Virus record (IMG/VR): IMGVR_UViG_3300042894_003945
Location: 62,001 to 126,000 of that record
Direction: 5' to 3' (one strand)
Length of the DNA: 64,000 nucleotides
DNA from: a virus
Below, one piece after another: positions 44,297 through 53,521 of this stretch; within the stretch, counting starts at the first letter, position 1; each line of letters opens with the position of its first letter. The position numbers and the translations under genes are program-made. The notes under the pieces are model-generated. The model did no database searches, was not told the DNA's origin, and was given only the letters and a program-made list of their open reading frames with translations.

Positions 44297-44848
44297 TTAT
44301 TTTTTAAAAACCATTATTGTATTTTTGAACCACCACCATTGTGGGACTTGTCTTAAAACAGATTCTACTTCTTTTTCTCTATGAAACCCGTAATTTAAAA
44401 ATAAAGATTCTATATACTCGTTTGGACGCTCATTGTAATGTCCATACCCTCCTTGTCCAATTGTAGCCCAAGAAAGTATTACAAGATTTTTAGAATGCTT
44501 TACTATGTTTTCTATAAAAATAGATTCATACTCTTCGGGAATATGTTCTCCTACTTCCAAAGATAGTACACAATCGTAAGTTTTGCCTAGATCTACAGGA
44601 ACTGATAAGTCCAAAATTCCACAAAGGTTATTGGATATTTCTGGTGTATTAGGGTTTCCATCATAACAATCACAAGTAAATCCGTCTTGTATAAACCTCT
44701 CTGCGTACTGTCCTGGTCCACATCCTAGATCTAATATAGAATCTACCCCATAAGATTTCAGATATTTAGATATCTCTTCATTTAAAGGCTGATCATACTT
44801 ATGGTTATGAGTTCCGTTGTCTTCCCAAAATCCTCTTTCATTTATCAT
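44297..44848 (-). CDS. Class I SAM-dependent methyltransferase
   Basis: A 183-residue protein. Motif I is ILDLGCGPGQYAERF (residues 38-52); CDCYDGNPNTPEI follows as motif II, and YDCVLSLEVGEHIP is the family's motif IV-like region (LxxVxEHIP). The likely target is a sugar hydroxyl on the glycan, as it lies between a fucosyltransferase-type gene and glf. A small-molecule target cannot be excluded. Confidence 0.85.
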   Translation of the reverse strand: MINERGFWEDNGTHNHKYDQPLNEEISKYLKSYGVDSILDLGCGPGQYAERFIQDGFTCDCYDGNPNTPEISNNLCGILDLSVPVDLGKTYDCVLSLEVGEHIPEEYESIFIENIVKHSKNLVILSWATIGQGGYGHYNERPNEYIESLFLNYGFHREKEVESVLRQVPQWWWFKNTIMVFKK

Positions 44849-45657
44849 ATTGGAAATATTTGTCCTTCTTTATATTTTGTTGGCAACGCCATCCAACTTT
44901 CACATATAACATCCTCTGTATCTTGAGGCCCCCCAGGTCCACACCAAGTTCTTGGAGCCACTACCACTTTAGAGTCTTCATTGCAAAGATAAGCTCCCCA
45001 CCAAGAAAAAGAAGAATTAGATAAAATAAAATTATGGCACATTGAAATAGTCCAAAGAGCTTTCCAAGTAGAAACGTCTATAAATTTCATTTTTGGAAGT
45101 TTTATATTTTCTCTGCACCAATCCAAATCATCACTTATTATAAAGTAAACATCAGTGTTTTTTATCTGATTGGCTGCTTCATTTATAAAGTCTGTAGTAA
45201 TTACAGGATGGGTATGTAAATTTAAAAGATAATCCCCTCTCCTAACATTTATACAAGTAACTACCTCATTTAATAATTCTGGGTGGTCCTTTTGGGTTTG
45301 TTCTATGAACTCTTCTGTTGGGGAAAATAAAAATTTTATAAAGCTGGAAATATTAATAAAATTTTTTTCGCTCTGATAATACCCTTCGTATATTGTTACC
45401 CCTTCGTCATAAGGTTTAACTGGTTCATATTGGTATGGGGCGGATATTGTCCTTCCTTGGGGCAGCACATTTAGCTTAAAATCAAGTTTTCTATAGACAT
45501 TATCCTTATAATGATTAAGATCGAATACTTGATCTTTAGAAAATAAAAAAGGTTTGTTGTATTGTATTGACTGGGCTATGCAGTTGGATATCATAAACAT
45601 TTGATTTCCTAATCTGCCTACCATTTTAGAAGTAAGAAAATTTCTATTCGAAATCAT
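44845..45657 (-). CDS. GT11-family (alpha-1,2-fucosyltransferase type) glycosyltransferase
   Basis: A 270-residue protein. The GT11 motifs are all present: GRLGNQMF (14-21), VRRGDY (138-143, here without the usual HxRRGDY His) and SNSSFSWWGAYL (213-224). Members transfer fucose, and sometimes galactose, in alpha-1,2 linkage. It has no membrane segment. It overlaps the upstream GT25 gene by 14 nt. No GDP-fucose synthesis genes are seen here, so fucose would come from the host. Confidence 0.92.
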   Translation of the reverse strand: MISNRNFLTSKMVGRLGNQMFMISNCIAQSIQYNKPFLFSKDQVFDLNHYKDNVYRKLDFKLNVLPQGRTISAPYQYEPVKPYDEGVTIYEGYYQSEKNFINISSFIKFLFSPTEEFIEQTQKDHPELLNEVVTCINVRRGDYLLNLHTHPVITTDFINEAANQIKNTDVYFIISDDLDWCRENIKLPKMKFIDVSTWKALWTISMCHNFILSNSSFSWWGAYLCNEDSKVVVAPRTWCGPGGPQDTEDVICESWMALPTKYKEGQIFPI

Positions 45658-46315
45658 TTTCGTTGTGCTTTATTACTCTTTTATAACTCTCTAAAAATAA
45701 ATCTACTCCTACACTTTTTCCCCAAGCATCCAAATCACTAACACCTTCTCTCTGTGCCACAGCTATAGGACTAACTAAGTATTTGTTTATATAATGCCTC
45801 TGTCCTAACCAACCATCTATTGCAGAATCTCTAAAAGGCGTGTAATCATCTATTATTGTTTTTATAACGCTTCTTTTGTATCCTATAGCGTGTGTTGTAA
45901 GTATAGTTGGAGCTTTATACAAGGTAGTTGACACTCTAAACATTTCATGTATAGGATGTCCTCCAAAATAAATCATATCCCAGTCTGAGAAGTTAGATAT
46001 TTCATCTAAGGCTTTTTCTGATAAGTCTACTCCTTTTGTTTTTCCTCCATCATAAAAATAAGCATCATCTTCAAATATAACAACATTTTCATATCCTTCT
46101 TCATATATTTTAGTAAAAAGTTTGTGATATGTTAAAGAGCAATAACAATGTTTTTTTATAGGATCTGGCTCTTTTATTGAATCCTCGGCGGATACCCTCT
46201 CGAAAAAACCTCCTAATCCTACTCTACTCATCTCATTTTCAAAAAAGACTTTTCTATCTTCTCTTCTGTCTAAGTTTATGTAGTATCCTTTTTGAAAAAA
46301 ATCTTTTATTTTCAT
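45644..46315 (-). CDS. GT25-family glycosyltransferase
   Basis: A 223-residue protein with the GT25 opening GYYINLDRREDRKVFF (residues 10-25), CSLTYHKLFTKIYE and the acidic VVIFEDDAYFY (79-87; D-D-A). GT25 enzymes build LPS core galactose or hydroxylysine-linked sugars of collagen in animals, a point of interest given the collagen-like fibre here. Acceptor unknown. Start overlaps the upstream gene by 4 nt (ATGA). Confidence 0.9.
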   Translation of the reverse strand: MKIKDFFQKGYYINLDRREDRKVFFENEMSRVGLGGFFERVSAEDSIKEPDPIKKHCYCSLTYHKLFTKIYEEGYENVVIFEDDAYFYDGGKTKGVDLSEKALDEISNFSDWDMIYFGGHPIHEMFRVSTTLYKAPTILTTHAIGYKRSVIKTIIDDYTPFRDSAIDGWLGQRHYINKYLVSPIAVAQREGVSDLDAWGKSVGVDLFLESYKRVIKHNENDFE

Positions 46316-47028
46316 CTCAATATATGGATATAATCTTCTATATTAAATGTTTCCCCTAATAATTCTTTACACTTTTTTATAAAATATACTCTTTTATCTG
46401 GTATTCTTATTTGATAATTATGGAAAGTCCCGCTTTCAAACTCTGTTCCATTTCCAAGAGAGAATTTTGGATACCCAAAACTCCCATCATATTTCCAGGT
46501 TAGATCAGAGTAGCATTTGGTAGGGTATGCTAGTATTATTTTTTTACCTTGTTTTTCATTTTCCCTAGTAAACATTTCGGCTACGTCAACTTCTGTTAGG
46601 TATCCTTCAGGATTTGGATAGTGTGTAAATTTAAAATTTTTACACGTAGACTCTTCCCAAAATTTTTTAGTAAAATTTAAAAAGTTAGGAGCCGCAAATG
46701 GTGGAGTTTTGTGGGGATTTATATCAAAAACATTAGAAGCCTGTACGTTACCATACAAAGTGCCATTATCCTTAATAATATCAATAGCTTTGATAATACA
46801 ATCATTAGAAATTGGTATACAGTCTATATCAAATAAAGTTATAGAATCCCAATCGTTATTTGAGCTAAGATATTCTTCTATTGCACATGCATGTCTATCG
46901 GCATTTAAATCATCCTTAAAAGGGATTTGACATACGTCTATTTTGAAAAAATCAAAAACTCTTTTTTGAAGAGTTATAATTTCTTTTGGCAGATCATTAC
47001 CATAGAAACTAACTACTTTATGATTCAT
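46312..47028 (-). CDS. GT-A-like glycosyltransferase
   Basis: A 238-residue protein. SITLFDIDCIPIS carries a DxD motif (D67-I-D69) in a GT-A-like Rossmann half. The rest (NGTLYGNVQASNVF, YPNPEGYLTEVDVAEMF) is consistent with a glycosyltransferase whose family I cannot fix. It overlaps the upstream GT4 gene by 11 nt. It is probably one of the enzymes adding sugars in this cassette. Confidence 0.65.
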   Translation of the reverse strand: MNHKVVSFYGNDLPKEIITLQKRVFDFFKIDVCQIPFKDDLNADRHACAIEEYLSSNNDWDSITLFDIDCIPISNDCIIKAIDIIKDNGTLYGNVQASNVFDINPHKTPPFAAPNFLNFTKKFWEESTCKNFKFTHYPNPEGYLTEVDVAEMFTRENEKQGKKIILAYPTKCYSDLTWKYDGSFGYPKFSLGNGTEFESGTFHNYQIRIPDKRVYFIKKCKELLGETFNIEDYIHILR

Positions 47029-48211
47029 TTTTTACAAGGTTATTTATAAAACCAATCCACATATTTCCAACTTTGCTAACGTTAAAATTAGAAACAATAT
47101 AATCTTTACCTTTATTTCTTATTTCTTCCTTTATAGAAGGGTTTTCTTCTAGAAATTTTATTTTACTTACTATGTTATCCGTTATGGTAAACTTTCCATC
47201 TAGATCTTTAGATAAGGCCTCTTTCTGCATATCATGAGGGATTACGCCTTCTGGGAAGTCTAGCCACACGCAATACCCGTCAAATAGCTCTGGTAAGGCC
47301 CCTAGAGGATACGTTACTACTATTGCTCCTAATGCTATCGCTTCTGCTACTACACAAGAGAAAGTATCTTTGTGAACATCTTGATAAGGTGTATATAAGG
47401 GGTATATAAAATACTCGCTTTCTGCCACATTAGTGAAAAGTGTTTTTTTATCCACTCCGTTGTGCCTATTAAAAAAAGAATCATCGTGATTGTGAGTAGC
47501 CATAAGATAATCAAAAGCATGAAATTCTGAATCTTCAAAATTTAATTTTCTTACTGCTTCTACTGCTACGTTTCCTCCTCTTGCCCAAGCTGCATGAAAA
47601 ATAAACTTATGGGGTTTCCTTATAGGATTAGAATCTGTGACTTCTTTTATCATCTCATCCATTACTGGATTAGGTATTAGCGTCTGTTCTATTTTGATTT
47701 CGGGAGCTATATTCTTTATGTGAGTTAGAATATTCCCAGTCATACTTTTTTCCCATTCTGATATATTAATAAACCCTATGGAAAGATTGTTATTTTTAGC
47801 AAAATTAACAATTTCATCTACTCCGTACACCCATTGCATGTGGGACCAGTATATTATACTTTTTGTAACCTTTATGGGAAGGGAATCATATTGATTAAAC
47901 CACAACATGCTTATCAATATGTCAAACTCTTTATTTTCAATTCCTTTAAAATCTATGTGCGTATATTTAACCCCATAAAACTCTTCTCCGTCCTTATATA
48001 TAATTCCATTATTTTTATAGGAGTTGTGCAACTCAGGCTCAAGCTTATCCGTTGCAAAAACAACTTCATGTCCAGCCTTAGCCAGATGTTCAGCTATTAA
48101 AACAGAACTAGTGTCTGTTCCAGACCCTCCCCCATTTCCATATCTTAGGTTATAACCATTAAGGTAGTTACTTCTTCTGCTATTACCTATAACAATAAAG
48201 GCTATTCTCAT
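47018..48211 (-). CDS. GT4-family glycosyltransferase
   Basis: A 397-residue protein with the GT-B open N-terminal half (MRIAFIVIGNSRRSNYL, SVLIAEHLAKAGHEVVFATD) and the GT4 donor-site region TFSCVVAEAIALGAIVVTYP, then GALPELFDGY. The first half has a Gly-rich loop (YGNGGGSGTDTSS). It shares one base with the upstream stop (TAATG). It lies second in the seven-gene cassette. Confidence 0.88.
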   Translation of the reverse strand: MRIAFIVIGNSRRSNYLNGYNLRYGNGGGSGTDTSSVLIAEHLAKAGHEVVFATDKLEPELHNSYKNNGIIYKDGEEFYGVKYTHIDFKGIENKEFDILISMLWFNQYDSLPIKVTKSIIYWSHMQWVYGVDEIVNFAKNNNLSIGFINISEWEKSMTGNILTHIKNIAPEIKIEQTLIPNPVMDEMIKEVTDSNPIRKPHKFIFHAAWARGGNVAVEAVRKLNFEDSEFHAFDYLMATHNHDDSFFNRHNGVDKKTLFTNVAESEYFIYPLYTPYQDVHKDTFSCVVAEAIALGAIVVTYPLGALPELFDGYCVWLDFPEGVIPHDMQKEALSKDLDGKFTITDNIVSKIKFLEENPSIKEEIRNKGKDYIVSNFNVSKVGNMWIGFINNLVKNES

Positions 48212-49464
48212 TATATATTTTTTTCGTATCTATCACTCCACTTTTTATCTTCATCAAACAAATACATTACTATTTTATGAGGTTTATCTATCGACTCTAA
48301 AGAAAGAGATACTGAATTCTTTTTTAGTTTTACATAATCTGAATCATTTTCTATAGTAAAATCTCTTCTTATTATCTCTGATCCTGATTTATTTTGGACT
48401 CCTAAAGTTAAAAATTTAGGTTTTTTTGATTTGAATTTTTTAAAGAAAGCAACATCCCATTCTATATCAAGAGAAAATTTATTTACTATGAATTGTTCTT
48501 CCCAATTTATAGGATTTGGCGGTTCATTTACTTTAAGAGTGTACTGTTGTATTCTACAGTTTTTAAAATCAAACCCTCCATAGACTTCATAATCATGTAA
48601 AGTTCTACTATCTCCTAAACCATAAATACCCATATCTATTCCATGATCTTCTTGCCCAAACAATTGCCTTGTTTTGTTTCTAGCATATATGTCTCTTTCT
48701 CCAGATGTTTTTTTAGTCTCGCTTTCTATTCCATGATCATCCCAGTGTTTTACACGATAGTTTCTTGTGTATTCGTGCCACATAACCATTCTGTGTGGAC
48801 TAAAGAAGTCATACCCTTTAGTAAAAGCTCTTACACTTAATGTAGTTTCTTCTGTGTACCCTCCAAAGTATATGTCTGGGTCATAAGGAACTTCTTCTAT
48901 GAATTTACCTGTTGTAAAATAGAAATGTCCACTAATAGTCCTAGCTCTTATTACTTTTGTTCTTTCTTTATAATCTTGAATGTACCAAGGCATGCTCATG
49001 AGTAACTTATCAGCGGAAAACTCATACTGAGACATTAGGCATGGAGTAGGATCGTATTTACAAGAACAGTCTTTTGGGTTGAATGGGGTACAGTATGTAG
49101 TTATAATAGGCTTTTCAGAAACCTCTAAAGCCTGTGCATAATCTTCCAAAACAATGGAGTCCCAGTCTTGTACAAATCTATGATGACTGTCTATCTGTAA
49201 AGTAAATTCCTCTCCATCATAAAGTCTATTAGTTATATTCCTTGCCCAACCTAATCCCTGACTTTCTGAATAGTGATGTTTGCTTATACTAAAATTGTGC
49301 ATGCCATCAAACACTGTTATGTCTTCCGTTTCATCGTACTGCCAGCAAATTCCAAAAGTTAAATTTTCTGGGTTCTTTGCCTTGGTTATCATGTCGTCTA
49401 TAGTGGGAATGAGCTCAGGATCTCTATAACTAGCTACCTGAACAAATATTTTGTTCTTTTTCAT
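48211..49464 (-). CDS. GlcNAc-transferase-like glycosyltransferase with C-terminal beta domain
   Basis: A 417-residue protein. I use the ATG at 49464 (MKKNKIFVQVASYRDPEL) instead of a TTG 18 bases upstream. The N-terminal ~290 residues match the GlcNAc (Skp1 GnT, GT60-type) pattern: ASYRDPEL, SQGLGWARN (68-76) and QIDSHHRF (90-97). Eukaryotic GnT1 acts on hydroxyproline. Residues ~300-417 are a beta-rich extension (FSLDIEWDVAFFKKFK, KIVMYLFDEDKKW) like those fused to FkbM domains at the other end of the window. First gene of the cassette, directly after the 978-residue Thr-Pro protein. Confidence 0.85.
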   Translation of the reverse strand: MKKNKIFVQVASYRDPELIPTIDDMITKAKNPENLTFGICWQYDETEDITVFDGMHNFSISKHHYSESQGLGWARNITNRLYDGEEFTLQIDSHHRFVQDWDSIVLEDYAQALEVSEKPIITTYCTPFNPKDCSCKYDPTPCLMSQYEFSADKLLMSMPWYIQDYKERTKVIRARTISGHFYFTTGKFIEEVPYDPDIYFGGYTEETTLSVRAFTKGYDFFSPHRMVMWHEYTRNYRVKHWDDHGIESETKKTSGERDIYARNKTRQLFGQEDHGIDMGIYGLGDSRTLHDYEVYGGFDFKNCRIQQYTLKVNEPPNPINWEEQFIVNKFSLDIEWDVAFFKKFKSKKPKFLTLGVQNKSGSEIIRRDFTIENDSDYVKLKKNSVSLSLESIDKPHKIVMYLFDEDKKWSDRYEKNI

Positions 49465-49526
49465 AAACTGAATTTGTACCAAAAATAAGAAAATTTTTTA
49501 AAAGAGAAAAAACAATAATTTAAACA

Positions 49527-52463
49527 TTAAAGGCAAACTGCTTCGGCACAAAATCCTCCAGAACAATTACTCTCACACTCTGCTAATGAAGTGTAAATGA
49601 TAAAATCTTGAGAACACTGGTAGCAGGTTATAGTAGGCTCAGGAGTAGGAGTGGGTGTCGGAGTATCAGGTACAGCTGTAGGGGTAGGTGTCGGAGTATC
49701 AGGTACAGCTGTAGGGGTAGGTGTCGGAGTTGGTGTTATAGTCGGTGTAGGAGTTGGAGTGTTAGGTACAGCTGTAGGAGTTGGAGTAGGTGTTACCGTA
49801 GGAGCTGGGGTTGGGGTAGGTGTTGTGCTACAAACGGCCCCTTGTACGATAGCTATACAATCTGAGCTTCCTCCGCTACACTCTACTCCGTCAAAACTAA
49901 AACTTCCTTCTATTGCGCATATATTATAACTCTGTATGCCATTTCCAGTAGCAGTGAACGATTGTGGATTTCCTGAACAGTCATTATAGAAAATAGTCTT
50001 AGAAACCGTATAATAGTTAGTTACCTCATAAGTATAACATCCAGCTACCGTTGCAGTTGGTGTCGGAGTTATAGTCGGAGTAGGAGTTGGGGTATTAGGT
50101 ACAGATGTAGCTGTTGGTGTAGGTGTAGATGTTATGGTAGGGGTTGGTGTTGGAGTATTAGGTACAGGAGTTGGAGTAGGTGTTGTATTACAAGTAGCTC
50201 CTTGAACAACTGATATACAATCACTACTACTGTTATCACAGAAGATACCGTCAAAAGTTATAGTACCTTCTATAGCGCATATATTATATGTTTGCAAACC
50301 ATTAGCCGCTGTTGTTACTGATTGTGGATTTCCAGAACAGTCATTGTAGTATACAATCTTTTGAGTAGTATAATAGTTGGTTATTTCATAGGTATAACAG
50401 CCTGCTATAGTTGCAGTAGGTGTTGGAGTAATTGTTGGGGTAGTAGTAGGCGTAGGAGTTGGGGTATTAGGTACAGATGTAGCTGTTGGTGTAGGTGTAG
50501 ATGTTATGGTAGGGGTTGGTGTTGGAGTTGGAGTCGGAGTTCCTGTACAAGAAGATCCTTTTACTATAGCTAAGCAATCTGTAGAACCTCCATTACAGTC
50601 TGTTTCAAAATGGGTAACAGTGCCTTCTATAGCGCAAATATAAGACTGCAGTCCGTTTCCGGGAGCCGATACGGTTTGTGGATCGTTATTGCAATCGTTG
50701 TAGTATACAGTTTTATTTGTTGTATAATAGTTAGTTATTTCAAAAGTAAAGCATCCAGCAGGGGTTGGTGTAGGAGTTACAGTTGGAGTTCCAGTTGGTG
50801 TAGGAGTTACAGTTGGAGTGTTAGTTATAGTAGGAGTAGGAGTTGGTGTTAAAGTTATAGTAGGAGTAGGAGTTGGTGTTAAAGTTATAGTAGGAGTAGG
50901 AGTAGGGGTATCGGTTATAGTTGGAGTAGGAGTAGGGGTATCGGTTATAGTTGGAGTAGGAGTTGGTGTATTAGTTATAGTTGGAGTAGGCGTTGGTGTA
51001 TTAGTTATAGTTGGTGTTGGTGTTATAGTCGGAGTAGCTGTTGGTGTTGGTGTTATAGTCGGAGTAGCTGTTGGAGTGTTAGTTATAGTAGGAGTAGGAG
51101 TTATAGTAGGAGTAGGAGTTGGTGTAAAGGTTGGCGCTCCAGTATTAGTAGGAGTAGGGGTAGGCGTAGCCGTACCTGTAGGGGTAGGCGTTGGTGTTAT
51201 AGTAGGAGTAGGGGTTATAGTAGGAGTAGGGGTTATAGTAGGCGTAGCTGTAGGCGTAGCTGTAGGAGTAGGAGTAGGGGTATCGGTTATAGTTGGAGTA
51301 GGAGTTGGTGTATTAGTTACAGTAGGTGTTGGTGTCGGTGTAACAGTAGGAGTGGACGTTGGAGTACCAGTAGGTGTAGGGGTAGGTGTAGCGGTTACTG
51401 TCGGTGTAGGAGTAGCCGTTGGCATTAAGAATGTTGGAGTAGGTGTAGGAGTAGGAGTTGCTGTAGGAGCAGGAGTAGGTGTAAATGTAGGTGTTGGAGT
51501 CGCTGTAGGGCCAGGAGTAGGTGTAGGAGTTGGTGTAGGAGTTGGTCCTGGTACGGTTACATCTTTAACATACAGAATAAACCCACATAAAGCTTTTTCA
51601 ACATTTACGGTTATTTTTGCAAAATTTGAGTTTAAAACACAAGAACTTCCTGTAGGAGTAGCAGACACTCTGTAATCGGTTGTATAAACTCCAGGAACCG
51701 CTCCTGTAAAAGTTACTGTTCCGTTTCCTACTACAGTAAACTTAGATGCATCAGACCCAGATAACAATATAGATCCTGTTCCAAAAGTACCTCCCCTAGC
51801 ATTGTCGTTAGCTAAAGGATTAAAATTATATGGAGATTGAGAAGGTCTTATTGTGTATGTATCATCCTTTGCATAAGGAGGGAGTGGAAATATGCTTTGA
51901 TAGCCTTGATTAGTCACCACTATCATTCCTTGCTCATAAAATATATTACCTACATGAGTATAGGGAGATGTAGCCAAATCGTACACATTTCCTTTTCCAT
52001 CGTCCTGTAGATTCATAAAGGACGTAGAAATATTAAAAGAAAGATCTTTTACAGCAAATCCGTAAACATCTTTTGAAATAGATAGAACTTTTATTTGAGC
52101 TCCTGAACCTGATGGGAAATCTTTTATCATATACCCAACAGGAGTATAATCAAAATAGGAACCTGAGAGTCTGTATATAGATGCGCTCTCGTAGTAATTA
52201 GACTCTAAAAGCAATGAGCTGTCTAAGAGAGATCCTGAAAAGGATTGATAATACAGATGGTTTACTGAATCATAAACCAATCTATCGTATTCGTTATTTG
52301 TTTTTACATCATTATTGTAATCAAATATACTAGAAGTTTTCACTCCATTATACACTCTTATACCATAAGACTCTAGATCGCAAACACTTATACTCCACTC
52401 CTTATTAGCGACATAAGGAGTACTTACTACATCTGACTTATATAAACGTTTGTATGCCGACAT
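49527..52463 (-). CDS. 978-residue Thr-Pro repeat virion protein with three Cys-rich modules
   Basis: Residues 1-~300 are beta-rich and include an Ig-like/cadherin-type domain ([35 protein letters not shown]). Residues ~303-567 are a Thr-Pro region built of ~10-residue units (TPTPTPTIT plus L, N or D). Then come three copies of a ~75-residue Cys module (~568-640, 687-760, 807-878), each opening with GC(F/Y)T(F/Y)E(I/V)TNYYT and containing YNDC, separated by Thr-Pro linkers, and a final Cys-rich tail ([13 protein letters not shown]). It is probably a long tail fibre or tip protein, exposed and a strong O-glycosylation candidate. Confidence 0.8.
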   Translation of the reverse strand: MSAYKRLYKSDVVSTPYVANKEWSISVCDLESYGIRVYNGVKTSSIFDYNNDVKTNNEYDRLVYDSVNHLYYQSFSGSLLDSSLLLESNYYESASIYRLSGSYFDYTPVGYMIKDFPSGSGAQIKVLSISKDVYGFAVKDLSFNISTSFMNLQDDGKGNVYDLATSPYTHVGNIFYEQGMIVVTNQGYQSIFPLPPYAKDDTYTIRPSQSPYNFNPLANDNARGGTFGTGSILLSGSDASKFTVVGNGTVTFTGAVPGVYTTDYRVSATPTGSSCVLNSNFAKITVNVEKALCGFILYVKDVTVPGPTPTPTPTPTPGPTATPTPTFTPTPAPTATPTPTPTPTFLMPTATPTPTVTATPTPTPTGTPTSTPTVTPTPTPTVTNTPTPTPTITDTPTPTPTATPTATPTITPTPTITPTPTITPTPTPTGTATPTPTPTNTGAPTFTPTPTPTITPTPTITNTPTATPTITPTPTATPTITPTPTITNTPTPTPTITNTPTPTPTITDTPTPTPTITDTPTPTPTITLTPTPTPTITLTPTPTPTITNTPTVTPTPTGTPTVTPTPTPAGCFTFEITNYYTTNKTVYYNDCNNDPQTVSAPGNGLQSYICAIEGTVTHFETDCNGGSTDCLAIVKGSSCTGTPTPTPTPTPTITSTPTPTATSVPNTPTPTPTTTPTITPTPTATIAGCYTYEITNYYTTQKIVYYNDCSGNPQSVTTAANGLQTYNICAIEGTITFDGIFCDNSSSDCISVVQGATCNTTPTPTPVPNTPTPTPTITSTPTPTATSVPNTPTPTPTITPTPTATVAGCYTYEVTNYYTVSKTIFYNDCSGNPQSFTATGNGIQSYNICAIEGSFSFDGVECSGGSSDCIAIVQGAVCSTTPTPTPAPTVTPTPTPTAVPNTPTPTPTITPTPTPTPTAVPDTPTPTPTAVPDTPTPTPTPEPTITCYQCSQDFIIYTSLAECESNCSGGFCAEAVCL
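49825..50760 (-). repeat. Three tandem Cys-rich modules
   Basis: Three related modules (about 50760-50545, 50405-50185 and 50045-49830) each with conserved Cys in YNDC, ICAIEG and a C-terminal DC(I/L)(A/S). The second and third also share long near-identical DNA, so they arose by recent duplication. A shorter relative is in the protein at 5585-6394. Confidence 0.85.
50821..51000 (-). repeat. Six tandem 30-base units inside the Thr-Pro region
   Basis: Six direct 30-base units code for the ten-residue unit TPTPTPTIT plus L, D or N. Neighbouring units differ at few bases, so DNA-level homogeneity is high here compared with the fibre's collagen blocks. Confidence 0.85.
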
Positions 52464-52481
52464 ATTTAGTCATAACGAATT

Positions 52482-53513
52482 TTAAAATTCTAATTTGACT
52501 CTACATGTTATTTGCTTAGTGAAATCTTTTGGCAATGGTTTGCTGAGTTTTGCAACCGCTAAAAGCTCATTAGCATCATTGTACAGTCCTATAGTAGTTG
52601 GAAACACCTGAGGGCTGTCTATCAATGTCGGATACAATATGTTACCGTTATTGTCAATAATTGATGGATTAGTTGTATAATTTAACTGGGAGCTCTTTGC
52701 ATTTACAAAGAAGTATCTAGATGCTAAGGTTTCTTCACTATTTGCTTTAAAAGACTGGCCATCAAGTATAGTCTTAAACAATCTAAAATTATTTATACTG
52801 TACCCAGCGGTGTATGCAGTGGCTGCTGTTTGATCTATGGTTAAACCTAATCCTTTGTTTGCGCCGTAAGTAAGAGCCAAAGCTCTTGGATTCAAAATAA
52901 ATACTCCCATATCAGGGAAGAAAAATCCATAGGAACCACTTACTGTTTGTACAGATGAATCATCGTAGCTACTTCCATTAGATCCACTAACTATGTTATA
53001 ATATCTGTTCCCAGCTATATAGTTAACAGTAGAAGAGTCTTTACTATCGTCAGTTAACGTGATTGCGTTACCTCCATTTGACAATACTAAATTCCAGGTT
53101 CCTGTGTTTATTTCTTCTTTGTACCTTGATCTGTTTATGGATATAGCAAAGATATCAATAGACACGCCATTGTTTCCTCCAAAATTAAAAGACGATCCCT
53201 CGTCACCGTAAACTATATTTCTAAACTGTCCGTAAATGTCTCTAGTAGGGGATTTTTCATTTACTAAGTTGTTAAACAAGGCAGATCCACTACCGTATAT
53301 ATTACCGTATGCTATTGCAAACTGTACTTCCGATCCTACAGATCCTACTGAAGAATTGTAGACATTCAAATAGAATTTTCCACTATCACTAGCTTCTTGT
53401 ACGCTAGACGTAAAGAAGGTGGTCAAGTTGTATAAATTATTTGTCCACAAGCCTGCTGTAATAGCTTCCGTGCTTATTACGCTATCGTCTTCTTGAAAAG
53501 GTATAAATGACAT
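52482..53513 (-). CDS. Putative tail/baseplate structural protein
   Basis: A 343-residue protein, MSFIPFQEDDSVISTEAITA. It is beta-rich with Ser/Gly/Asn loops, typical of tail proteins. The C-terminal TIGLYNDANELLAVAKLSKP is shared with the 99-residue protein at 41373-41672 and recalls a common module of Bacteroidota phage tail proteins. It lies between baseplate genes and the Thr-Pro protein. No T4 homologue can be named. Confidence 0.65.
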   Translation of the reverse strand: MSFIPFQEDDSVISTEAITAGLWTNNLYNLTTFFTSSVQEASDSGKFYLNVYNSSVGSVGSEVQFAIAYGNIYGSGSALFNNLVNEKSPTRDIYGQFRNIVYGDEGSSFNFGGNNGVSIDIFAISINRSRYKEEINTGTWNLVLSNGGNAITLTDDSKDSSTVNYIAGNRYYNIVSGSNGSSYDDSSVQTVSGSYGFFFPDMGVFILNPRALALTYGANKGLGLTIDQTAATAYTAGYSINNFRLFKTILDGQSFKANSEETLASRYFFVNAKSSQLNYTTNPSIIDNNGNILYPTLIDSPQVFPTTIGLYNDANELLAVAKLSKPLPKDFTKQITCRVKLEF

Positions 53514-53521
53514 CTTATATG

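Noticed and set aside
50818-51675. Plus-strand Val-Gly repeat ORF
   Set aside because: Antisense shadow of the Thr-Pro repeat region.
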